Of a stretch of 64,000 nt of DNA, positions 35,274-44,442 are shown piece after piece (position 1 is the first letter of the stretch; each line of letters starts with the position of its first letter). The DNA is from Basidiobolus meristosporus CBS 931.73 (taxonomy: Eukaryota > Basidiobolomycota > Basidiobolomycetes > Basidiobolales > Basidiobolaceae), in NCBI GenBank assembly GCA_002104905.1, contig MCFE01000511.1, positions 1-64,000 on the forward strand. The letters run 5' to 3'. The translations under genes were made by a program, and so were the position numbers. Under the pieces are notes generated by a model. The model saw nothing but the letters and a program-made list of their open reading frames with translations. It had not been told where the DNA came from and searched no databases.

Positions 35274-36623
35274 TTAGGAGTGGTTCGGCCAGGCGGTGGA
35301 GGTCACCCCATGCGAATGTTGATGTTGATACAAGAATTCTGGTTTGGTGTTCGATGGCCCGTGGCTTGATTTGTAGGGAGTGTTGGAGATGGGAAGGTTG
35401 ATGGCGTGATCCAGACCAGCCAAGATGCTTGACGTGCGAGACAACAGCATGCTGAGATGGGTGATCTCGCGCTGTAGCTCCTGGCGGTGTGCTTGCAAGT
35501 CTTCCCGGGTGAATTGATTAGGCGCGGGATACGAAGGATACTCGCAGCCAGGTGGGAACCCTTTGGATGATAGGTGCGAAGGAGGCGAGACGGGCCGCTC
35601 TTGACCATTCAGGTGTGGGATCTGGATAGGCGGGAGGGTGGGTCGGGAGCTATCGTAGACGGAAGCCGAGAACGAATCCGAAGTACGTGGTGAACTTGGA
35701 GAAGAGGACGAGTCGGAGCTCTGAATATGTGGAGACAACGAAGCAGAGTGATGGATAGATGGGAGCGAGTGAGCACTATCGGTAACGAAGGAGGAGTCGA
35801 TTGATACCCTGCCCGAAGATAAGCCTGAGGATTGGATATCATGGGACCCATCGCAGCAATGGTCGACTCTACGATGCTTGGCGGCATGCTCATGTTCGCT
35901 GGGAGTAGGGGCCGGACAGCAACTATGCTGCGAGTGATGAACTGGCTCAGTGGGATAGCAGTGATCATGATGGCAGCAAGACTTTCTTCTTTCCCCATGG
36001 TCCTCACCACACAGACCAGACGATTTAAGATGAGTGCGGGCGGTTGGATTTCCACTGTGGAAGTTTCTCTTGCGTCTCTTGATCACGGAGCGCTTCATGC
36101 TTACCGGGCGATGAACTCCGTGCAGCTTGAAGTATAGTCCACAAGCGTTACAGATCGTGGTCCCAGTCTCGTCGCGGCGCCATAAAGGGGTGGTGTCGGT
36201 GCCACAGTTGCTGCAGATGAGGTTGCTTCGGTTTGCTTGGGTCTGACCAAATGAAGAGCAATCGCCGCAAGGAGGTGTTGGTGAATTGGATTCACGCTGG
36301 GCATCTCCTGCGCAAGGATTTCTCGCACTTTCATCCCCCGAGGATGGTGGGCCAGATTCCTTGGGGGAGGCTCTCTTAAGCCATTGGGGGCGAGTAGTGT
36401 TTCGAGACTTCATATACAAGCCGCATGCATTACATATAGCATCTCCATTGGCAGCACGTCTCCACAAAGGAGTGGTGGTGGTGCCGCAATTGGAGCACAC
36501 TGTGGAAGAGCCACTAGAGCCTCTTCCCTTAGAGCAAAGCTCTTTATTGGTTTCAGTTAAACAGGAAGGCTCGGCCATCTCTTGTTGAAGGCCAATGCTT
36601 GGGTGGTTGTCGTCAGGACTCAT
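35274..36623 (-). CDS. Two-finger GATA factor, Fep1/SreA/Urbs1-like iron regulator
   Basis: Likely repressor of iron uptake and siderophore genes under iron sufficiency, as its relatives Fep1, SreA and Urbs1. One exon, 449 residues. Finger 1 (residues 43-67) and finger 2 (137-161) are both C-X2-C-X17-C-X2-C; finger 2 is followed by [20 protein letters not shown], the typical basic tail of this class. Between them is the cysteine-rich iron-sensing region, spaced C104-X5-R110-X8-C119-X2-C122; the second of the usual four Cys is Arg. Residues 205-257 are rich in His and Cys (CCHHDHC, HSCC, HCC). A helical stretch near 375-415 ([20 protein letters not shown]) may mediate corepressor binding or dimerisation, as the C-terminal part of Fep1 does. 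Start is the first ATG of the open frame. Confidence 0.9.
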   Translation of the reverse strand: MSPDDNHPSIGLQQEMAEPSCLTETNKELCSKGRGSSGSSTVCSNCGTTTTPLWRRAANGDAICNACGLYMKSRNTTRPQWLKRASPKESGPPSSGDESARNPCAGDAQRESNSPTPPCGDCSSFGQTQANRSNLICSNCGTDTTPLWRRDETGTTICNACGLYFKLHGVHRPVSMKRSVIKRRKRNFHSGNPTARTHLKSSGLCGEDHGERRKSCCHHDHCYPTEPVHHSQHSCCPAPTPSEHEHAAKHRRVDHCCDGSHDIQSSGLSSGRVSIDSSFVTDSAHSLPSIHHSASLSPHIQSSDSSSSPSSPRTSDSFSASVYDSSRPTLPPIQIPHLNGQERPVSPPSHLSSKGFPPGCEYPSYPAPNQFTREDLQAHRQELQREITHLSMLLSRTSSILAGLDHAINLPISNTPYKSSHGPSNTKPEFLYQHQHSHGVTSTAWPNHS

Positions 36624-38532
36624 GGATATCGATTATGAGTCGGGAATTTTTCCGAACAGTTTAATCTCTCTGCGGGATAGAGCGGCGGTCAGGTGGGCGG
36701 AAGGAAGGTACGAATACACGGCGGAGCAATCGGAAGCCAGAGGTTGGTTATGGAAAGATTCAAAGGATGAAGCTTTTATCAATAGTGCTCCGTAGCGAAA
36801 CCCGGCGGTATTTATAAGCATCGTGGCTATCAAAGAATCAGACTCCGGTCTCAAGTTGCTGCGCTGAATGACCATATACGAACTAGACATTACCAGTTGG
36901 CGCACAAGCATGTGTGGATGCAATTGGATTTCCTCCAAAATGATACGAATCCCATCCATTCCGGTGATGTCTCACTACTTTTCTTCACTCTATTGTTTAA
37001 TCAATCCCACCATATATGGACCGCATCCGCTAACCAATAATTACAAATGGTAGCATTCAGAGGATTCTGGGTTATACCGAATCCCATAGGTTCGCTCGAG
37101 ATCAAGATGCGATGATTCGTTCGATACCGCACCTGGTGATTGGGTAAATCACATAGACGATCGCCTCTGATAAAACAAACCCCAAGTGCATCATGAAAAA
37201 GGATAATCAGTGGATTGGTCTTCTAGCTCCAGATCTGGGCAAAGATATCCATCTCTATGGTAACATTATTCACGAGGGGTTGGGATAAGCAATGATAATC
37301 TTATCACGAAGCTAGAGCAGGAATCAGGATTGGTGCGCGATGGCAGCAGCACTTGCTCCAGGGTGTATGCTGGCTTGCGTTGGAGAGAACGGTGGGCCGT
37401 ATCCATCAAGCTGAGAACTTGATGTCATTTCATTCCATCTTTGCATCATGACGCTTCCTAAATGGAGGATTTTTCCTTTCTACTTGGTATTAATTGCTCA
37501 CCCATTTGGTGATCCATGCCGAATATGGTTATCACCAGCAAGGTGATAGATATCCAATTATTCTTTTTTCTCACTTGGCTTAGAGTTCTGATGAATGCTG
37601 CTTATTTGGGACCGAGCAAGCCATTGGCCAGCTCTTTTCATAATGCCACCTCTTTTGGTGCTATTCAAGGACCATCATTATCCCGATGGTATCTAGGACC
37701 AGACTGGCCAAATGTGCCGATTATAACGCTATTTTTACGCGGTAGTGTTGCAACGGGAGGTGACGGGTAAGCAAATAGAGAGCGGGAATTCATCAGCACC
37801 TACCAGGTGGTCTATCTTGCGAATCTGTCTTAGCTGTGGGAAATCAGCCAGCGATAGCAATTTGGGCCATTCGTGGCTTCATGCAACCTGGTAGCTTACT
37901 GGAGGAAAAGGTGGCTGGCAGGGTGGACAGAGCTTGAGTGCCGAGTCAGTAACTCGCACTTCAAGTGTACCTTGCCACCGATCATATAGGCTAGATTCTC
38001 ATCACAGAATGTTTGTCAACAACCTAAGCATGCCAAATACAAACCCAAAATCAGCCTGGGATTCCATCAGGAAGTTCGATATTTGAACCATTTAGTTAAT
38101 CTGTTGATTTATAAGTGGGACAACGGAATATGGGGTATTTTCCCAGTCTAGACGGCACTGGTGTCCTCATTTGTTGGTGCCACCCAACGTTATCAGTAGA
38201 TAATCATGGTTCCACGTTTTGGTGGATGAAATTAATGTATATCATTTATCTAATCAGTGGAAGATGGCTTCATTCCGTGGAATCTTCAAGTCATGATGGT
38301 TACTCCACCATTAATTATTCCCATGTCATCGCGTGACATATTACAGAAAAGTGCTGTGCTGAACATCCTATCACGGCGATGCTCATGGCAACTGATGACT
38401 GTTTTAGGTGGGTTGATTGGCTATCATTTCATACATCGTATAATACACTTTATTGATTTGTAATAGCCTGGGATGAGGATATGATGTGATGGGGCTGAGA
38501 AGCAGATATAGCTAAGCCTTACTCTTCTTCCT
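36624..38532. other. Intergenic region upstream of the GATA gene
   Basis: 1.9 kb without a convincing gene. It contains a cluster of GATA motifs (37284-37305) and single TGATAA sites near 37,167 and 37,203. The rest up to the end of the first Zn2Cys6 gene shows only short open frames. Confidence 0.65.
37284..37305. promoter_or_regulatory. GATA-motif cluster upstream of the GATA factor
   Basis: GATAAG (37284-37289), GATAAT (37294-37299) and CTTATC, i.e. GATAAG on the other strand (37300-37305), within 22 bases, about 660 bp upstream of the GATA-factor start. Binding by the factor itself is an inference. Confidence 0.4.
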
Positions 38533-40871
38533 TCAGAGGTTGACATTGGATTGCTCCAAGCTGGGTTGTCCAAATTGGTTGAGGTAGTTGTTCCAGTCGT
38601 TGAAGTCGATCTCTATTTGCAACAGGTTGAGGAGCGGCGCGTCGTGGTTGGATCCCGAGGTGGGATATCCTTGCATGCTATCATTAGGAAGCAATGTTGC
38701 ATCCTCACACATAGTTGGGAGTTGTGAGATAGAGGGTGGTGGCATTTGTTGTGGCGGATAGAAGTTCATCGTATCTTCAAGAATACCATGTGGCATGAAC
38801 GACGTGGGTTGTTGGAGCTGGGTGATAGGGTCATCTAGGCAGATGTTTCCGTTGCTTTCATTTGGGTTGAGCACAGGGCATTTACCAGTGCATTCTTGGC
38901 TTGGGGCAGGTGGTTGTACATCTGGGTTAGCTTCGTCATAAAATGACTTCAAGCTTGTGACCTCAGAGAATGCAGGAAGAACCACGACAGAGCTGGTATC
39001 GTTCCGGGGTGGTAGTTTCTCTGACACGTCAGGTGACAAGGCCACACTTGGGGGATCATAGAGAATGGGCTCTGCACCCATATCCAAATCGGTAAGACCA
39101 CGCACCTTTGCCAGGTCTTCCAAAATGGCCGAGACATGCCCTGCACCAAAAAACACATCACTGATCCGTTTCATGATAGCCAGGTTCACTGCGAAATTGT
39201 TCCTTGCCACCCGAGCAAGCTCCGAGTCCTTCGACATAGCATTGATCAAATGGATGGCGCTCGCAGAAAACATCAGCCCTGGCCTTGCCGGGTTGCCATG
39301 CAACATCCACTCCAGGGGAGTGTGGTAGGCTATCCATGTAATGCGGCTAGCTGCTCGCTGGCATATCAGCTGGGCAGGGTTGATCTGCGTGCTAGCATTG
39401 TTATGTATCGGGATGAACGGTCGATTCAGCAGAATCACCGAGTACTGATAAAACGTGTGGAGCAAACTGCCATGTGGTGTGCTGATGGTACGGCTATGGT
39501 AGTCCACTCGGAACTCTGGTGGAATGGAGGCCTCCCAGTCACTCAGCGACTTGTTGAGCGACCATAGGTTACTGCTTGCCTTAATTCGACCATCACCACG
39601 AAGAACATATATCGTCTGGATGATTTTACTGATGAGCATCGTCATGCGAACCGATTGTGCGAGGAACCGGATGCTCCTGTTGATCTCTGGGCTGAGTTCT
39701 CCCTGGTTGAGCTCCAGGGGAAGCGTGGTGTCGAAGTCCTCCTCATTGATGGCTAACGGCTTCCCGCCCAGAGCGCTGTGGAACCGATCGAATATCACAC
39801 ACCCCCACCAGGCAAGCTTGCGGTTCTGCTTCTCAATGGGGTCCAGATTCTCCGATTCAAGGTTTCGATGGAGCCCTAGGTCTTGCGCCATTCTGATCGC
39901 TATCCCTAAAAACAACCACCCGCCCATCGGGTTGAATGACATGAGCAGGAGACCCTGGATAGTGTGCAGATTAGAAGTGGTATATTGTTTGTCAAGTGCT
40001 GACTTGGCTTCCTTGAAAAAATACACAGTGGCTGAGCGAGAGATCTCTGGGGTTTTGAAGACAGTGAGCCCTTCCAGTACGCAACCGACGGCAAATATTG
40101 CGTTCATCAGCACCTCCGGGATCTTTTCACCCGAATTCAGCCTCTCGAGAAACCTTGCCTTGTTGAAGACCGGGAAATACGGGTGTGAACGAGTGAAGTA
40201 AACCTCGATCAACTTGTCTTTGGTTTCTTGGCTTGGAAAGTTGGATTCCGGAAGTTTCGGTAGTTTCATGTTTTTTATATCACACATGAATTTCCTGAAT
40301 ACCCCGTTAACATGGTATTTTCCTCCCTCCAAGAGGTACATCCCGGAGCTGCTGCCGACATATCTGTACCCTGATCCGTCTGTGATGGTGAGCTTAGTGA
40401 GTTTGTCGTTCGTGTTTTCCATCTCTTCACTGTCCGAGCTTTCTTGTACGAAGGTCATCTAAAAAGAAGATGAGCATTAGTGTCCAAGGGAAGGGTGCTT
40501 ATACATGACCAGCAGTTGGTTACCTCTCTTTTGTGGCTTGAAGTACCTGCGTTGCTTGGCAGACCTAAATCGGCTGCTGCTGCTGGTTCTGGGGAAGAGT
40601 GGGAGTCGTTGTCTAATAAGGTGGCAAGGGCAGCTTCGATCCGTTTAAGACGCCTTTCAAGAGCTTTGGAGTCCGATGCTTGTGGACCTCTCTTTTTCGG
40701 GACATCTAAGAAGGTGCACTCATATCCAAACATGGCACAGTTCGTACAAGCAGGCTTGAGAACGTCACATTTCACTTTCTTTCTACGACAAATATCGCAG
40801 GCACGCATGGTTTTTGATTTTGTCGGTGTACTCTCTACAGTATTCGACTCGTCTATTGTACCTGTTTTCAT
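38533..40871 (-). CDS. Zn2Cys6 transcription factor 1 (fungal_trans domain)
   Basis: Gal4-type binuclear zinc cluster regulator. Exons 40871-40524 and 40458-38533 with a 65-bp GT-AG intron give 757 residues. The zinc cluster, CDICRRKKVKCDVLKPAC then TNCAMFGYEC near residues 24-50, has the canonical C-X2-C-X6-C-X6-C-X2-C-X6-C spacing. A short linker with ERRLKRIEAALATLL (coiled-coil dimerisation helix) follows. The middle-homology domain covers roughly 180-450 (HPYFPVFNKARFLERL, GWLFLGIAIRMAQDLGLHR, RKLAWWGCVIFDRFHSALGG, DFDTTLPLE). The tail is Pro/Gln/Asn-rich, probably activating. It lies 370 bp downstream of a close tandem paralogue. Target genes are unknown; the adjacent genes give no clear hint. 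Confidence 0.93.
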
Positions 40872-40889
40872 TATGGAAAATTACTCTCT

Positions 40890-40927
40890 GGGTGGTGCGA
40901 ACTACTTGTCATAACTGTCTGTAACTT
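40890..40927 (-). promoter_or_regulatory. Conserved promoter block 1 (gene 1 copy)
   Basis: GGTGGTGCGAACTACTTGTC and onward to CTGTAACTT; matches 43522-43559 upstream of the paralogue with three differences, although the surrounding promoter is diverged. It lies 19-56 bases upstream of the start codon. Confidence 0.65.
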
Positions 40928-40986
40928 GAACAATAGCTACTGCTACTTTATGTAGTTTTCAGTTTGATCCCTTAATGAATGATATC

Positions 40987-41031
40987 GGTGGATAAATGGA
41001 CAAATGTTTTGACCGATAGGCCCAAAATATT
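40987..41031 (-). promoter_or_regulatory. Conserved promoter block 2 (gene 1 copy)
   Basis: GGATAAATGGACAAATG followed by GACCGAT; counterpart at 43671-43715 (GGATAAATGGAGAAATG, then GACCGAT). It includes a GATA core and ATCGGT/CGG-like triplets of the kind bound by GATA and Zn2Cys6 factors. Confidence 0.6.
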
Positions 41032-41241
41032 GTTAAGATGACGTTTAAGCATATTAGTTTAAATGATGATTAAGTATATACATATTTGTCACATTGATGA
41101 TCCACCTCCAAAACAGGTATTTTATCTATGTTAAACCTATTCTTATCCTCATCCGAAGGTTATTCAGTAAAAGGCTGAATGGTAGGATGCCTAACGCAAT
41201 TCTCCTTCCTGGTGAGGATGTCACTGATTAGCATTGGATTA

Positions 41242-43503
41242 CTATAAGCTGGGTTGTCCAAATTGGTTGAGGTAGTTGTTCCAGTCGTTGAAGTCGATCT
41301 CTATTTGCAACAGGTTGAGGAGCGGCGCGTCGTGGTTGGATCCCGAGGTGGGATATCCTTGCATGCTATCATTAGGAAGCAATGTTGCATCCTCACACAT
41401 AGTTGGGAGTTGTGAGATAGAGGGTGGTGGCATTTGTTGTGGCGGATAGAAGTTCATCGTATCTTCAAGAATACCATGTGGCATGAACGAAGTGGGTTGT
41501 TGGAGCTGGGTGATAGGGTCATCTAGGCAGATGTTTCCGTTGCTTTCATTTGGGTTGAGCACGGGGCAGTCGTCGCTGTATTCTTGGCTTGGGGGAGGTG
41601 GGTACGGGTGTGAATCGGGGGTGGTCTTGTTGTAGAACGCTTTTATGATTTCTACGGCGGAGGAAGAGGGTAGGACCATTACAGAGCTGGTATCATTCCG
41701 GGGTGGTAGTTTCTTTGACACGTCAGGTGACAAGGCCACACTTGGGGGATCATAGAGAATGGGCTCTGCACCCATATCCAAATCGGTAAGACCACGCACC
41801 TTTGCCAGGTCTTCTAAAATGGTTGGAATATGACCAACACCGAAGAACACATCACTGACCCTCTTCAAGATAGCCAGGTTCACTGCGAAATTGTTCCTTG
41901 CCACCCGAGCAAGCTCCGAATCCTTCGACATAGCATTGATCAAATGGATGGCCCCCGCAGAAAACATCACCCCTGGCCTTGGTGGATTGCCATGCAACAT
42001 CCACTCCAGGGGAGTGTGGTAGGCTATCCATGTAATGCGGCTAGCTGCTCGCTGGCATATCAGCTGGGCAGGGTTGATCTGTGTGCTAGCAATGTTGTGT
42101 ATCGGGATGAACGGTCGATTCAGCAGAATCACCGAGTACTGATAAAATGTGTGGAGCAAACTGCCATGTGGTGTGCTGATGGTACAGCTATGGTAGTCCA
42201 CTCGGAACTCTGGTAGGAATGGAGGCCTCCCAGTCACTCAGCGACTTGTTGAGCGACCATAGGTTGCTGCTCGCCTTAATTCGACCATCGCCACGAAGAA
42301 CATATATCGTCTGGATGATTTTGCTGATGAGCATCGTCATGCGAACCGATTGTGCGAGGAACCGGATGCTCCTGTTGATCTCTGGGCTGAGTTCTCCCTG
42401 GTTGAGCTCCAGGGGAAGCGTGGTGTCGAAGTCCTCCTCATTGATGGCTAACGGCTTCCCGCCCAGAGCGCTGTGGAACCGGTCGAATATCACACACCCC
42501 CACCAGGCAAGCTTGCGGTTCTGCTTCTCAATGGGGTCCAGATTCTCCGATTCAAGGTTTCGATGGAGCCCTAGGTCTTGCGCCATTCTGATCGCTATCC
42601 CTAAAAACAACCACCCGCCCATCGGGTTGAATGACATGAGCAGGAGTGCCTGGATGGTTTGCAAAGAAGATTCGGTATATTGTTTGTCAAGTGCTGACTT
42701 GGCTTCCTTGAAAAAATACACAGTGGCTGAGCGAGAGATTTCTGGGGTTTTGAAGACAGTGAGCCCTTCCAAGACGCAGCCGACGGCATAGATTGCGTTC
42801 ATCAACGCCTCCGGGTTCTTTTCACCCGAATTCAGCCTCTCGAGAAACCTTGCCTTGTTGAAGACTGGGAGATACGGATGGGAGCGAGTGAAGTAAACCT
42901 TGATCAGTTTGTCTCGCGTTTGTTGACCTATGAAATTGGACTCGGGTAACTCCGGTAGTTTCGTGCCTTTACCATCACATATCAACTTCGTGAAAATTCC
43001 GTTCACATGGTATCTTCCTCCCTCCAAGAGATACATCCCGGAGCTGCTCCCGACATATCTGTATCCCGATCCGTCAGTGATAGTGAGCCTATTCATTTCT
43101 TCGCACATATTCACCGACTCTTCGCTGTCGGAGCTTTCCTGTGTGAAGATTAGCGTTGTGTCCAAGGTAAGGGTGCTTGTGTGTGATCGAAGCTTTTAGT
43201 ACTTACTTTGCTTGCCGGCGGGTCAAAGGAGTGTGAATCTTTATCTAACAAGGTGGCAAGAGCCGCTTCGATTCGCTCGAGACGTCTTTCAAAAGATTTG
43301 GAGTCCGATGCTTGTGGACATCTCTTTTTCGGAATATACAAAAAGGTGCACTCGTATCCAAACATAGCACAATTCGTACAAGCAGGCTTAAGAACGTCAC
43401 ATTTCACTTTCTTTCTACGGCAAATATCGCAGGCACGCATAGCCTTGGGTTTTATAAGTGCGTTCTCTACATTAGTGGGCTCGTCTATAGTATCAGTTGT
43501 CAT
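41242..43503 (-). pseudogene. Zn2Cys6 transcription factor 2, frameshifted paralogue
   Basis: Tandem paralogue of the preceding gene with the same architecture: exon 1 43503-43207 (zinc cluster CDICRRKKVKCDVLKPAC), a 68-bp intron 43206-43139, exon 2 from 43138. An extra A at about 42215, compared with gene 1, changes the frame after WEASIP, so the first frame ends at 42188 and would give about 415 residues with zinc cluster and most of the middle-homology domain. The rest stays open in the next frame from 42237 to 41242 (FRVDYHSCTISTPHGS to the end) and is nearly identical to gene 1. It may be a recent pseudogene, a truncated but working regulator, or an assembly error. Confidence 0.88.
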
Positions 43504-43858
43504 GATGAAAAGTAGCTATCCGGGTGGCGCGAACTACTTGTCATTACTGACTGTAACTTAACGTTGTAACATACAGAAGCGCCAACTGTTTACTTATGTA
43601 CAAATCCGTACAGCAGTGGGTCTAGTTTTATTAGGATCCAGATGTCCTATTCTACCATGTGAGTGGTAGTAGCGGATAAATGGAGAAATGCCGCGACCGA
43701 TTAGCCCTCAATATCGGTAAACATGTTGATCATCGAAGTCAGGTAATCCAGGTAACATTTATCTTAGGCTTAGTATAATATCGCTAATTAAGCATCCAAC
43801 TAAGCCTAGGAAGCGCCAATATAAATGCGGGATGTATGAAGCAGGCTAGTCTACAACA
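43504..43858. promoter_or_regulatory. Divergent promoter, Zn2Cys6 factor 2 / membrane protein
   Basis: 355 bp between divergent starts. Holds the second copies of the two conserved blocks, at 43522-43559 and 43671-43715. Toward the membrane protein, CCAATATAAATGC (43817-43829) looks like a TATA element. Confidence 0.6.
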
Positions 43859-44266
43859 ATGTCGGAGCAAGTCCAATTGAAAAGTATCCCAGGGGGTTAT
43901 TCTGTTTTTGCACTGCTAACGCCATCCCAGAGACGTCAACTATTCGTAGTGTATATCTCCATCATTCTAATCTTCCTATGCACAGCCTTCATATTTCAAG
44001 AGGCAATTCAAAAGCATCGGTTTTTGATACTGAGCGTCGCATGCTTGTCAATTTCCCTGATTCTCACTGGGATAATGGTAAGTGCATATGGTGTGTCTGT
44101 GATGTGGCTATGGTGTGGCAACATATTTATCCTGATTTCACAGATCAAGGTACTTCATCAACCACCTACCATCCTGGTGAGTGTTCCTCCCTCCAACGAC
44201 CTGGAGGAAGTTCTAGTCTGGCCAAGCCCACCTGCCGTGGTCAAGATCAAGGGGCCAGAGAGTTGA
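43859..44266 (+). CDS. Small predicted membrane protein, unknown function
   Basis: No family recognised. The unspliced frame encodes 135 residues with three hydrophobic segments: about 28-47 (LFVVYISIILIFLCTAFIF), 54-74 (FLILSVACLSISLILTG) and 79-95 (SVMWLWCGNIFILISQI), then a soluble Pro-rich tail (LVWPSPPAVVKIKGPES). 44078-44143 has good intron signals (GTAAGT ... TTTCACAG) and a length of 66, so splicing keeps the frame and yields 113 residues lacking the third hydrophobic segment. Which form is made cannot be told here. It is divergent from Zn2Cys6 factor 2, which makes it a possible target of that regulator, and convergent with the COPI gene. Confidence 0.6.
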   Translation: MSEQVQLKSIPGGYSVFALLTPSQRRQLFVVYISIILIFLCTAFIFQEAIQKHRFLILSVACLSISLILTGIMVSAYGVSVMWLWCGNIFILISQIKVLHQPPTILVSVPPSNDLEEVLVWPSPPAVVKIKGPES

Positions 44267-44442
44267 GACGTACATACACAAGCCGCGCAATAAACCCCAC
44301 TGTACATTTTAAACATTACTTTTATATTGGTGGATGACACATGTATTCCAGAATTTCACTACTTGTGCATTTCGTTAAAAATAATCCCGTCCTGAGGAAA
44401 TACATTACAAAGTTGGGTGTATAGATGGGTGGTAAAGGGCGC

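Larger units (their letters stand above)
40872..41241. other. Promoter of Zn2Cys6 factor 1
   Basis: 370 bp between the tandem paralogues. It contains two blocks shared with the promoter of the second gene (40890-40927 and 40987-41031); the rest is AT-rich. Confidence 0.7.

Noticed and set aside
35609..36055. Long open frames antisense or alternative to the GATA gene
   Set aside because: Shadows caused by the GC-rich coding sequence; composition is low-complexity Ser/Pro/Leu in the wrong frame.
39524..40201. 225-codon plus-strand frame opposite Zn2Cys6 factor 1
   Set aside because: Antisense shadow, repeated opposite the paralogue at 42219-42791 only because the coding strand is duplicated.
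42188..42240. Intron across the frameshift in Zn2Cys6 factor 2
   Set aside because: The paralogue is colinear there and differs by a single inserted base; no donor/acceptor pair of plausible length restores the frame without losing conserved residues.
43978..44337. 119-codon frame overlapping the small membrane protein
   Set aside because: Out-of-frame shadow without hydrophobic pattern or motif.
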